This document shows, piece after piece, positions 27,107 to 35,321 of a stretch of 64,000 nt of DNA (position 1 is its first letter; every line of letters begins with the position of its first letter). Origin of the DNA: JBCBKL01 sp038521825 (GTDB lineage: Bacteria; Pseudomonadota; Alphaproteobacteria; Rhodobacterales; Rhodobacteraceae); NCBI GenBank assembly GCA_038521825.1, contig JBCBKL010000004.1, positions 1-64,000 on the forward strand. The letters run 5' to 3'. The notes below the pieces were generated by a model, which ran no database searches, was not told the DNA's origin, and saw only the letters and a list, made by a program, of their open reading frames with translations. The position numbers were made by a program, and so were the translations under genes.

Positions 27107-28065
27107 GCAGTTTCTCAGTCACCGAACCATCCAGCCGGTCCAAATGGTTCGCGGGCACGCTGGTCATCCTCTATGCGCTCATCACCATGGTTCCACTGGT
27201 CTGGATCGGGATCACCGGCTTCAAAAGCCCGGCAGACGCCATCAGCTATCCGCCGAAGTACCTCATTGGTTGCGATGGTTCCGCCTGCTTTGATCCGACG
27301 CTTGAAGGTTATGTTAACCTATTCACCCAGCGGACGCGGCAGACGGATGACTTCCTCGCCAACAACCCTCCCGAAACGTGGTACGACGAAATCGTCCGCC
27401 AGTATGATATGGTTATTGTCGGCACCTCGAAATTTGGCGAACGGTTCCTGAATTCGGTCATCATCGGGTTTGGTTCGACCTTCCTGTCGATTTTTCTGGG
27501 AACGCTCGCGGCCTATGCATTCAGCCGGTTCAAGATACCGCTGGCTGACGATCTGCTATTCTTCATCCTGAGCACGCGGATGATGCCGCCGATTGCGGTC
27601 GCGATCCCCATATTCCTGATGTACCGCCAACTGGGGCTTAGCGATACGCATCTGGGGATGATCCTGCTTTATACAGCTGTGAACATTTCGCTCGCGGTCT
27701 GGCTGCTCAAGGGGTTCATTGACGAAATCCCGCGGGAATACGAAGAGGCCGCGCTGATCGACGGCTACACCCGCTTTCAGGCATTCTACAAGGTCGTGTT
27801 GCCGCAGGCAGCAACGGGCATAGCGTCGACCGCCATCTTCTGCCTGATCTTTGCGTGGAACGAGTATGCCTTTGCGGTTCTGCTGACGTCCGGCACAGCG
27901 CAAACGGCGCCCCCTTTCATCCCGACGATCATTGGCGTCGGCGGGCTCGACTGGCCGGCTGTTGCGGCCGGTGCCACGCTGTTCCTGCTGCCGGTCATGA
28001 TCTTCACCATCCTGCTGCGCAAGCACCTTCTGCGCGGCATCACATTCGGAGCGGTTCGCAAATGA
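27103..28065 (+). CDS. ABC permease 2 of the sugar/polyol operon
   Basis: 320 residues, MalG/carbohydrate-type permease with six membrane segments and EAA motif YEEAALIDGYTRFQAFYKVV. A periplasmic insert of about 90 residues after the first helix contains CDGSACFD, whose Cys pair could form a disulfide. It is coupled by ATGA overlaps to permease 1 upstream and to the 62-residue membrane protein downstream. Confidence 0.9.
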   Translation: MSSFSVTEPSSRSKWFAGTLVILYALITMVPLVWIGITGFKSPADAISYPPKYLIGCDGSACFDPTLEGYVNLFTQRTRQTDDFLANNPPETWYDEIVRQYDMVIVGTSKFGERFLNSVIIGFGSTFLSIFLGTLAAYAFSRFKIPLADDLLFFILSTRMMPPIAVAIPIFLMYRQLGLSDTHLGMILLYTAVNISLAVWLLKGFIDEIPREYEEAALIDGYTRFQAFYKVVLPQAATGIASTAIFCLIFAWNEYAFAVLLTSGTAQTAPPFIPTIIGVGGLDWPAVAAGATLFLLPVMIFTILLRKHLLRGITFGAVRK

Positions 28066-28250
28066 GGGATTTCTTCAATGGCCTTCTGCGCCTGCGGCGC
28101 GGTCCCTGGGAAATGGTGGCAACCATCCTCATCGGTCTTGGTGTCTTCATGCTGATGCAGCCCTTCGTGCTTTGGGCCTTCACCTATTCCTTCATCACCA
28201 CGCTCGTGGGGACGGTGATGTTTATCATCGTCAGCCACTTTCCGGAGTAA
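28062..28250 (+). CDS. Small two-helix membrane protein embedded in the ABC operon
   Basis: 62 residues starting MRDFFNGLLRLRRGPWEMV, with two hydrophobic segments (about 20-38 and 43-58) and a basic N-terminal amphipathic stretch. The ATG overlaps the permease stop (ATGA), and the ATPase gene starts two bases after its stop, so it is certainly part of the operon. Glycerol-type ABC systems (GlpSTPQV) also carry two ATPases and a small membrane protein at a comparable place; this may be an analogous accessory subunit. No family is recognised with confidence. Confidence 0.8.
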   Translation: MRDFFNGLLRLRRGPWEMVATILIGLGVFMLMQPFVLWAFTYSFITTLVGTVMFIIVSHFPE

Positions 28251-28252
28251 TC

Positions 28253-29350
28253 ATGGCGCAGATTCAGATCAAAAACATCCGGAAGGAGTTCGGCGATTTC
28301 GTCGCCGTGAAGGAATCGAGTTTCACCATCGAGGATGGCGAATTCTTCATGCTTCTCGGCCCGTCAGGCTGCGGCAAGACAACGACTTTGCGCATGATCG
28401 CCGGTCTGGAACTGCCCACCTCGGGTGAGATTTACCTCGACGGCGAAGAGATCAGCCAGCGACCGCCATCCGAGCGCGACATCGCCTTTGTCTTTCAGAT
28501 GTTCGCCCTCTATCCGCATATGAACGTCCGCAAGAACATTTCGTACCCGCTGGTCAGCCAAGGCATGGGCCGCGTCGAGATCAAGGCCAAGGTCGCCGAA
28601 GTCGCCCGCATCCTCGGGATCGAAAAGATCCTCGACAGACCTGTGGGCGGGCTTTCGGGCGGTGACCGGCAGCGGGTTGCCCTCGGGCGGGCCATCGTGC
28701 GTGAACCCAAGGCGTTCATGATGGACGAACCGCTTGGCGCGCTCGACGCCGAATTTCGGGAGCGGATGGCCGAAGAGCTGCGCGCGCTGCATGACCGGAT
28801 GAACGCGACCACGGTCTATGTGACCCATGACCAGCTGGAAGCGATGCAGATGGGCGACAAGATCGTCGTGATGAACAACGCCGTCGTCGAGCAGTTCGGT
28901 ACGCCGCAGGAAATCTATGACAAACCCGCATCGATGTTCGTCGCCGATTTCATCGGCTCCCCTTCGATGAACTTCCTTCGGTTCCGGGGGGCCCTGGCGG
29001 ACGGCGCGAAGACCGTCGAGATGAACGGGACGCATCTTGGCGTTCCAAGACAGATGCAGGGCGCCTCTGGCGATCTGGTGTTCGGCGTGCGCCCTGAACA
29101 TGTCACGCTGCAGGATGCCGGCGATTACCGCGGTGAGGTGCTGGCCTCGGAATATCTGGGAACGACACAGATCATCACGCTCGACACCCCCAACGGTGAG
29201 CTGAAGGCGCGCATCGACAGCGCGCAGACAGCAAAAGTGGGCGAGCGCGTAGGGCTCGGTTTCAAGGCGCGCAACATTACGCTCTTTGACGAACAGAGCG
29301 GGCGGGCCTTGCGATCGGAACTGAACGACGAGGTGCTGGCCCATGGCTGA
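28253..29350 (+). CDS. ABC ATP-binding subunit 1 (signature LSGGD)
   Basis: 365 residues from ATG 28253 (MAQIQIKNIRKEFGDFV). Walker A GPSGCGKTTT, Walker B AFMMDEPLGALDAE and THDQLEAMQMG are standard. The signature is LSGGDRQRVALG, with Asp where LSGGQ is usual. A C-terminal regulatory domain (FGVRPEHVTL) follows. It overlaps the second ATPase gene by eight bases, so the pair is probably made in equal amounts and forms a heterodimer. Confidence 0.9.
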   Translation: MAQIQIKNIRKEFGDFVAVKESSFTIEDGEFFMLLGPSGCGKTTTLRMIAGLELPTSGEIYLDGEEISQRPPSERDIAFVFQMFALYPHMNVRKNISYPLVSQGMGRVEIKAKVAEVARILGIEKILDRPVGGLSGGDRQRVALGRAIVREPKAFMMDEPLGALDAEFRERMAEELRALHDRMNATTVYVTHDQLEAMQMGDKIVVMNNAVVEQFGTPQEIYDKPASMFVADFIGSPSMNFLRFRGALADGAKTVEMNGTHLGVPRQMQGASGDLVFGVRPEHVTLQDAGDYRGEVLASEYLGTTQIITLDTPNGELKARIDSAQTAKVGERVGLGFKARNITLFDEQSGRALRSELNDEVLAHG

Positions 29351-30338
29351 AGTCATCCTGAAAAACCTCAGCAAGTCGTTCGGCGCCGAAATCGCGGTCG
29401 AAGAAATCTCGATGACGATCCCCGATGGCGCGTTCGTGGTTCTGCTGGGTCCGACCGGGGCGGGAAAGACGACGACCCTGCGCCTGATCTCGGGGCTAGA
29501 AAAAGAAGACGCTGGCGAGATCTGGATTGATGGGCGCAACGTCGCCGGAGAAATGCCTGCGCAGCGCAATGTGGCGATGGTCTTTCAGCAATACTCGCTC
29601 TATCCGCATCTCACCGTGCGTGAGAACCTCGAATTCCCGCTAAAATCTCCCATCCTGAACACCCCGCCGACCGAGGTCGAAAGGAAGATCGCCGAGGTCG
29701 CGGACGTTCTTCAGATCTCCCACAAGCTCGACAACAAGGCGACGGAGCTTTCCGGCGGCGAGATGCAGCGTGTCTCGATCGGCCGCGCACTGGTGCGCGA
29801 GCCCGCGATCTACCTCATGGACGAACCGCTCAGCTCGCTCGACGCGAAGCTTCGAACCGACCTACGGGTGGAGTTGAAGCGTATTCAGGCCAATCTCGGC
29901 GCGACCCTGCTTTACGTCACCCACGATCAGATCGAGGCGATGACTATGGCGACCCATGTCGGCGTGCTTGACCAAGGTCGGCTGGTGCAGTTTGGCCCGC
30001 CGCGCGAGATCTACGAAGACCCGGGTTCGCTTTATGTGGCCAGCCGTCTTGGTCAGCCGCGCATCAACGTTCTGCCCGCCCATATCTTCGGCGGTGTACC
30101 TAACGGCACCACTCAAATCGGGCTTAGGCCCGAACATATTAGGCAGGGCGAGGGGCTGGACGCCGAGGTACAGCGGGTCGAACACCTGGGCGATCAGAAC
30201 CGGCTGCATCTGATCCTGCAGGGCCACCCCATCACAACCATCGCTGACCCCACGACAGATTATCAACCCGGCGCACATATCAAGATCGCGCCCAAGAACC
30301 CGCTTTGTTTTGATGCCGATGGCAATCGCATTCGTTGA
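29343..30338 (+). CDS. ABC ATP-binding subunit 2 (signature LSGGE)
   Basis: 331 residues. Walker A GPTGAGKTTT, Walker B IYLMDEPLSSLDAK and THDQIEAMTMA are present; the signature is LSGGEMQRVSIG with Glu replacing Gln. The C-terminal domain is shorter than in subunit 1 and includes IGLRPEHIRQGEG. Divergence from subunit 1 throughout shows old specialisation and not recent duplication. Twelve bases separate it from the DhaKL gene. Confidence 0.9.
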   Translation: MAEVILKNLSKSFGAEIAVEEISMTIPDGAFVVLLGPTGAGKTTTLRLISGLEKEDAGEIWIDGRNVAGEMPAQRNVAMVFQQYSLYPHLTVRENLEFPLKSPILNTPPTEVERKIAEVADVLQISHKLDNKATELSGGEMQRVSIGRALVREPAIYLMDEPLSSLDAKLRTDLRVELKRIQANLGATLLYVTHDQIEAMTMATHVGVLDQGRLVQFGPPREIYEDPGSLYVASRLGQPRINVLPAHIFGGVPNGTTQIGLRPEHIRQGEGLDAEVQRVEHLGDQNRLHLILQGHPITTIADPTTDYQPGAHIKIAPKNPLCFDADGNRIR

Positions 30339-30350
30339 GGAGATCCCGGT

Positions 30351-31976
30351 ATGAATCAATTCATCAATGAAAAGGAAACGCTCGTCACGGATGCCATTGA
30401 CGGCCTTCTGGAAACCTCGGGCGGCGCCTTGACCCGGCTGGATGGCTATCCGCATATCAAGGTTGTCCTTCGGACTGCTTGGGACAAATCGAAGGTCGCC
30501 CTGATTTCCGGTGGTGGATCGGGTCATGAACCCGCCCATGCGGGGTTTGTCGGTGCAGGGATGTTAACGGCTGCGGTCTGCGGCGAGGTTTTTGCCTCAC
30601 CCTCGGTCGACGCGGTTCTGGCTGGGATCCTTGCAGTCACGGGAGATGCTGGGTGCTTGCTGATCGTGAAGAACTACACCGGCGATCGCCTGAACTTCGG
30701 TCTTGCGGCCGAGCGCGCGCGCGCCTTCGGGCACAAGGTATCGATGGTCGTCGTGGATGATGACATAGCACTGCCCGACCTGCCGCAACCCCGCGGCGTT
30801 GCCGGTACGCTCTTCGTTCACAAGATCGCCGGAGCTCTGGCCGAGGGCGGGGCCGATCTTGATACCGTGACTGAGGCTGCGCAGAAGGCGATCGGTAACA
30901 TGGCCTCGATCGGCAAATCCCTTGATACCTGCACCGTGCCCGGATCCGCCAAAGAGGACCGCATCGCGCCGGGTATGGCTGAGCTGGGTCTTGGGATCCA
31001 CGGCGAGGCAGGTGTCGAGCAGGTGGCATTTGAAGGTGCGCGAAAGGCGATGGATCTGGTGCTAGACAAGTTGTCCGCCAAGATCGGATCGGGCCCGCAC
31101 GTCGCCATTCTGAACAACCTCGGGTCGACCACACCGCTCGAGATGAGCGTTCTGGCCCACGAGCTTGCCACATCCGCGAAAGCCGAGAGCATCAAGCATA
31201 TCATCGGGCCAGCTCCCCTGATGACGTCGCTCGACATGCACGGGTTTTCCGTCTCGGTCCTCCCGGTCGATGAAAGCAACATGGCGCATCTGGAAAGCGC
31301 GGTCGGGCCGCATGCGTGGCCGGGGATGACGAACATCGGTGAAGTCCCGGTTCAGCCCTTACCGGATGGGCTGAGCCCGATCAAACCGATCCCGTCGGCA
31401 AATGCCGACACAAGGCACGTGTTGGAACACTGCTGCGATCTTCTCATCGCCGCTGAAAGGGATCTCAACGAACTCGACGCCAAGTCGGGTGATGGCGATA
31501 CCGGCAGCACGCTCTCGACCGCCGCGAGGTCGCTCAAGGGGGCGCTCGACCGGCTTCCACTTGCAGATCCGACCCAGCTGTTCCGGGCCCTCGGTGATGA
31601 GCTGAGCCAGACGATGGGGGGATCTTCGGGGGTTATCCTCGCGATCTTTTTCGGCGCAACCGGTGACGCATGCGCAAGCGGCAAACCCATACCCAAGGCC
31701 CTTGTCGCAGGTTTGGACAGGATCAGTCAGGTTGGGGGCGCTGTGCGCGGCGACCGCACCATGATCGACGCGCTGGATCCGGCGCTGCGGGCGCTGCCCC
31801 GCGGTGTTGTTGGGGCGGCACAGGCCGCGCGCGAGGGCGCTGACGCCACCGCTGAAATCGGGCGCGCCAAGGCGGGCCGCGCCTCATACGTGCCAAAGGA
31901 AAACCTGATCGGTCACAACGATCCCGGTGCCGAAGCCGTCGCCCGGCTCTTCGAGGGACTGGCAAAAGCGATGTGA
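30351..31976 (+). CDS. DhaK-DhaL fusion kinase (dihydroxyacetone-kinase family)
   Basis: 541 residues, ATP-dependent single-chain form. The DhaK half (1-330) begins SGGGSGHEPAHAGFVGAGML after the N-terminal segment and carries the His that binds the keto group covalently, in GIHGEAG (His 217). The DhaL half (about 345-541) has the nucleotide/Mg motif GDGDTGSTL (380-385) and MGGSSGVI. Family members phosphorylate dihydroxyacetone, erythrulose or other short ketoses. The position between transporter genes and a sugar isomerase suggests that it phosphorylates the imported compound or its ketose derivative. No separate PTS partner is present. Confidence 0.9.
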   Translation: MNQFINEKETLVTDAIDGLLETSGGALTRLDGYPHIKVVLRTAWDKSKVALISGGGSGHEPAHAGFVGAGMLTAAVCGEVFASPSVDAVLAGILAVTGDAGCLLIVKNYTGDRLNFGLAAERARAFGHKVSMVVVDDDIALPDLPQPRGVAGTLFVHKIAGALAEGGADLDTVTEAAQKAIGNMASIGKSLDTCTVPGSAKEDRIAPGMAELGLGIHGEAGVEQVAFEGARKAMDLVLDKLSAKIGSGPHVAILNNLGSTTPLEMSVLAHELATSAKAESIKHIIGPAPLMTSLDMHGFSVSVLPVDESNMAHLESAVGPHAWPGMTNIGEVPVQPLPDGLSPIKPIPSANADTRHVLEHCCDLLIAAERDLNELDAKSGDGDTGSTLSTAARSLKGALDRLPLADPTQLFRALGDELSQTMGGSSGVILAIFFGATGDACASGKPIPKALVAGLDRISQVGGAVRGDRTMIDALDPALRALPRGVVGAAQAAREGADATAEIGRAKAGRASYVPKENLIGHNDPGAEAVARLFEGLAKAM

Positions 31977-31994
31977 GAAGGCCATACGACGGCG

Positions 31995-33041
31995 ATGACG
32001 CAAGACCAGGATACCAAGCCCACCATCAACGACATCGCGCGCGTCGCCGAAGTCAGCCTCGCCACGGTCGATCGGGTTCTCAATGCCCGTCCCGGAGTGC
32101 GCGAAAAGACCGTAAGAAAGGTCAATCAGGCCATAGCCGATCTGGGTTATGTCCGCGACACGGCGGCCGCAAATCTCGCCCGGGGTCGGGTCTATGACTT
32201 TGTCTTCATCCTGCCGTCGAACGAAAACGAATTCCTCGCGTCTCTTGAGGCGCAGATCGAGCAGCTCAGCCTCAGCCTTAGACATGAACGCACGCGCCTG
32301 TCATTCGTTCGGGTGGCTGCATTCGACCCGGTCGCGCTTGCGCTCGCGATTGATCAGATCGATCCCACCAAGGTCGATGGTGTTGCCATATTCGGCCCTG
32401 AAACACCCTCGGTCCGCGATTCCATTGCGCATCTCAAGACCAACAATCTGACGGTCGTTTCGCTGGTTGCAGACATCCCGAGTTCAGAGCGCGACCACTA
32501 TGTCGGCATCGACAATGTCGCCGCGGGTCGCACGGCTGCGCAGCTTCTTGGCCGTTTCATCGGGCCGCGTGAGGGCAGCGTGCTTGTCTTGACCGGATCG
32601 ATGTTGGCGCGTGACCATCTCGAAAGGCGTCTTGGTTTTGACGAAGTGATGGCCCGCGACTTTCCCAACCTCAAAACGCTGGCTTCGCTCGAAGGGCGGG
32701 ATGATCCCGACTTGATCGAGCGGCTCTTGCCCGGGACCCTAGAAGACAACCGCAATGTTATCGGGATCTACTCCTCGGCCGCGGGGAACGAAGGATTGTT
32801 GCGTTTCTTTCGCGCGGCTCCTTCGGCGCAAAAGCCGGTTGTCATCGCGCATGAACTGACCCCGCTTTCGCGTGAGGCGCTGACCAGCGACCTTTTCGAT
32901 GCTGTGATCAGCCAGGATTCAGGTCATCTTGTCCGAAGTGCGGTACGGATCATGCGCGCCAAAAGCGACCGGATGCCGATTAACATGGCGCAAGAACGCA
33001 TTCGAATAGACGTTTATCTGAAAGAGAATATGCCGCCCTAG
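31995..33041 (+). CDS. LacI-family regulator of the sugar/polyol operon
   Basis: 348 residues with N-terminal helix-turn-helix TINDIARVAEVSLATVDRVL and hinge NLARGRVYDF, then a type 1 periplasmic-binding sensor domain with YVGIDNVAAGRTAAQLLG. Start ATG 31995, 18 bases after the kinase gene. It is inside the operon it probably controls; the twin operators at 24631-24676 are the best candidates for its sites. Induction would be by the transported sugar or a phosphorylated intermediate. Confidence 0.9.
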   Translation: MTQDQDTKPTINDIARVAEVSLATVDRVLNARPGVREKTVRKVNQAIADLGYVRDTAAANLARGRVYDFVFILPSNENEFLASLEAQIEQLSLSLRHERTRLSFVRVAAFDPVALALAIDQIDPTKVDGVAIFGPETPSVRDSIAHLKTNNLTVVSLVADIPSSERDHYVGIDNVAAGRTAAQLLGRFIGPREGSVLVLTGSMLARDHLERRLGFDEVMARDFPNLKTLASLEGRDDPDLIERLLPGTLEDNRNVIGIYSSAAGNEGLLRFFRAAPSAQKPVVIAHELTPLSREALTSDLFDAVISQDSGHLVRSAVRIMRAKSDRMPINMAQERIRIDVYLKENMPP

Positions 33042-33068
33042 CGGCCAGGGATTTGGGAGGATCGAACG

Positions 33069-34124
33069 ATGAAAACCATAAAGGGGCCGGCACTGTTCCT
33101 GGCGCAATTCGCAGGCGACGAGGCGCCGTTCAATTCATGGGACGCAATCACCAAATGGGCGGCGGATTGCGGCTATAGGGGCGTTCAGGTGCCGTCTTGG
33201 GATGGCAGGCTCTTTGATCTGACGCGCGCAGCGGAAAGCAAGGATTACTGCGACGAATTCAAGGGGCAAGCGGTTGCTAACGGCGTCGAAGTGACCGAGC
33301 TATCGACCCACCTGCAGGGCCAGCTTGTCGCGGTGCATCCGGCCTATGACGCAGCCTTTGACGGATTTGCCGATCCTTCGGTGCATGGCAATCCCAAGGC
33401 GCGTCAGGAATGGGCCGTCGATCAGGTGATGAAGGCGATCACCGCCTCAGCCAATATGGGGATTGAAAACCACGTGTCGTTCTCGGGTGCGCTGGCATGG
33501 CCCTATGTCTATCCATGGCCGCAGCGCCCCGCCGGCCTGATCGAAACAGCCTTTGACGAACTTGCTTCACGGTGGCGTCCGATTCTCGACCATGCGGATG
33601 CGAATGGCGTGAACATATGCTACGAGATTCACCCCGGAGAAGACCTACATGACGGCGTGACGTTCGAGATGTTTCTTGAGCGCGTTGGCGGTCATGCTCG
33701 CTGCAACATGCTCTATGACCCGTCGCATTTCGTACTGCAATGCCTCGATTACCTTGACCACATCGACATCTACAAGGACCGGATCAAGATGTTCCACGTC
33801 AAGGATGCGGAATTCAATCCGACCGGCAGGCAAGGCGTCTATTCCGGTTATCAATCATGGGTCGACCGGGCCGGGCGGTTCCGGTCCCTTGGCGACGGCC
33901 AAGTCGATTTCGGTGCGATCTTTTCAAAGATGGCGGCCAATGATTTCGATGGCTGGGCGGTCGTTGAATGGGAATGCTGTCTCAAGCACCCCGAGGACGG
34001 GGCGCGGGAAGGCGCCCGGTTTGTCAGCGATCACATCATCCGGGTGACGGAGCGAGCATTCGATGATTTTGCCGATGGCGGCACGGACGAGGCCGCCAAC
34101 CGTGCCATGCTGGGGATTTCGTGA
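33069..34124 (+). CDS. TIM-barrel sugar (phosphate) isomerase/epimerase
   Basis: 351 residues of the AP-endonuclease-2/xylose-isomerase-like superfamily. Likely divalent-metal ligands are Glu in CYEIHPGEDLHD, Asp in LYDPSHFVLQ, His in MFHVKDAEF and Glu in AVVEWE. GGGAGG-type ribosome site (GGGAGG) ten bases before ATG. Members isomerise or epimerise free or phosphorylated sugars, including tetruloses, inosose and pentoses. The stop overlaps the next gene's ATG (ATGA), so it is coupled to the dehydrogenase. Confidence 0.88.
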   Translation: MKTIKGPALFLAQFAGDEAPFNSWDAITKWAADCGYRGVQVPSWDGRLFDLTRAAESKDYCDEFKGQAVANGVEVTELSTHLQGQLVAVHPAYDAAFDGFADPSVHGNPKARQEWAVDQVMKAITASANMGIENHVSFSGALAWPYVYPWPQRPAGLIETAFDELASRWRPILDHADANGVNICYEIHPGEDLHDGVTFEMFLERVGGHARCNMLYDPSHFVLQCLDYLDHIDIYKDRIKMFHVKDAEFNPTGRQGVYSGYQSWVDRAGRFRSLGDGQVDFGAIFSKMAANDFDGWAVVEWECCLKHPEDGAREGARFVSDHIIRVTERAFDDFADGGTDEAANRAMLGIS

Positions 34125-35263
34125 TGGGCCGGATCAGACTTGGCATGGTTGGCGGTGGAGCTGATGCATTCATCGGTGCCGTGCACCGGATCGCCTCGCG
34201 CGTCGACGACCGGTACGAATTGGTGGCCGGGGCGCTGTCATCGACACCCGAAAAGTCGCGCGCGTCAGGTGAGGCGCTTGGACTGTCGCGCATCTATGAC
34301 GACTTCAAATCGATGGCGATCCGCGAGGCGCGGCTGAAAAAGGGGATCGAGGCCGTTTCGATCGTAACGCCCAACCACGTCCATTTCGCTGCAGCCCGCG
34401 AGTTCCTGAAACGCGGCATCCACGTGATCTGCGACAAGCCTCTGACATCGACGCTGGCCGACGCAAGGAAGCTGGTGAAAGCCGCCGAAAGCTCCGGTGC
34501 GCTTTTCATCCTGACCCACAACTACACCGGCTACCCCATGGTTCGGCAGGCCCGCGAGATGGTGGCGAACGGCGAGATCGGAAAGATCCGCGTGGTGCAG
34601 GTTGAGTACCCGCAAGACTGGCTAACCGTGCATCAGGACTTCAAGCAGGCCGAATGGCGCACTGATCCGGAACGATCCGGGGCGGGGGGATCGACAGGCG
34701 ACATAGGAACCCATGCGCACAACCTCGCGCGGTTCATCACCGGGCTGGAGGTTGAAAGCCTGGCGGCTGATCTCGACGCCTTCGTCCCGGGGCGACGCGT
34801 CGATGACAATGGGCATGTACTCTTGCGTTTCAAAGGCGGAGCCAAGGGCATGCTCTGGTGCTCCCAGGTTGCGCCGGGGAACGAGAACGCGCTGCGCATC
34901 CGCGTCTATGGTGAGACGGGCGGGCTGGAATGGGCGCAGGAAGACCCGAATTATCTTTGGCATACGCCCTTTGGTGAGCCAAAGCGCCTGATCACCCGCA
35001 ACGGAGCAGGCGCGGGTGCTGCCGCTGCACGGATCAGCCGCGTGCCTCCGGGTCATCCGGAAGGGTATCTTGAGGGCTTCGCGAATATATACACCGAAGC
35101 CGCAGATGCGATCGTTGCGCATCGCGACGGCGGTGCAGTGGATCCCGATTGCGTCTATCCGACCATCGAGGATGGTTTGCGCGGGGTGGAGTTCATCGAC
35201 GCTTGCGTTCGTTCCTCTTCCCGCAACGCGGCTTGGGTCAAGTTAGGTGGATCCGACGCGTGA
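34124..35263 (+). CDS. Gfo/Idh/MocA-family dehydrogenase
   Basis: 379 residues from ATG 34124. N-terminal Rossmann fold (GMVGGGADAFIGAVHR), catalytic-region lysine in CDKPLTSTLADARKL and downstream substrate-domain residues GGSTGDIGTHAHNLARF with the usual Asp and His. The enzymes oxidise or reduce sugars and polyols such as myo-inositol or apiose with NAD(P). It is last in the operon and coupled to the isomerase. Which direction and which substrate it serves cannot be told. Confidence 0.9.
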   Translation: MGRIRLGMVGGGADAFIGAVHRIASRVDDRYELVAGALSSTPEKSRASGEALGLSRIYDDFKSMAIREARLKKGIEAVSIVTPNHVHFAAAREFLKRGIHVICDKPLTSTLADARKLVKAAESSGALFILTHNYTGYPMVRQAREMVANGEIGKIRVVQVEYPQDWLTVHQDFKQAEWRTDPERSGAGGSTGDIGTHAHNLARFITGLEVESLAADLDAFVPGRRVDDNGHVLLRFKGGAKGMLWCSQVAPGNENALRIRVYGETGGLEWAQEDPNYLWHTPFGEPKRLITRNGAGAGAAAARISRVPPGHPEGYLEGFANIYTEAADAIVAHRDGGAVDPDCVYPTIEDGLRGVEFIDACVRSSSRNAAWVKLGGSDA

Positions 35264-35321
35264 CGAAGGTTGGATGAGGGGCTGCCGCGCCCGGATGAAC
35301 AGAGGAAGACTGTTCGATCAG

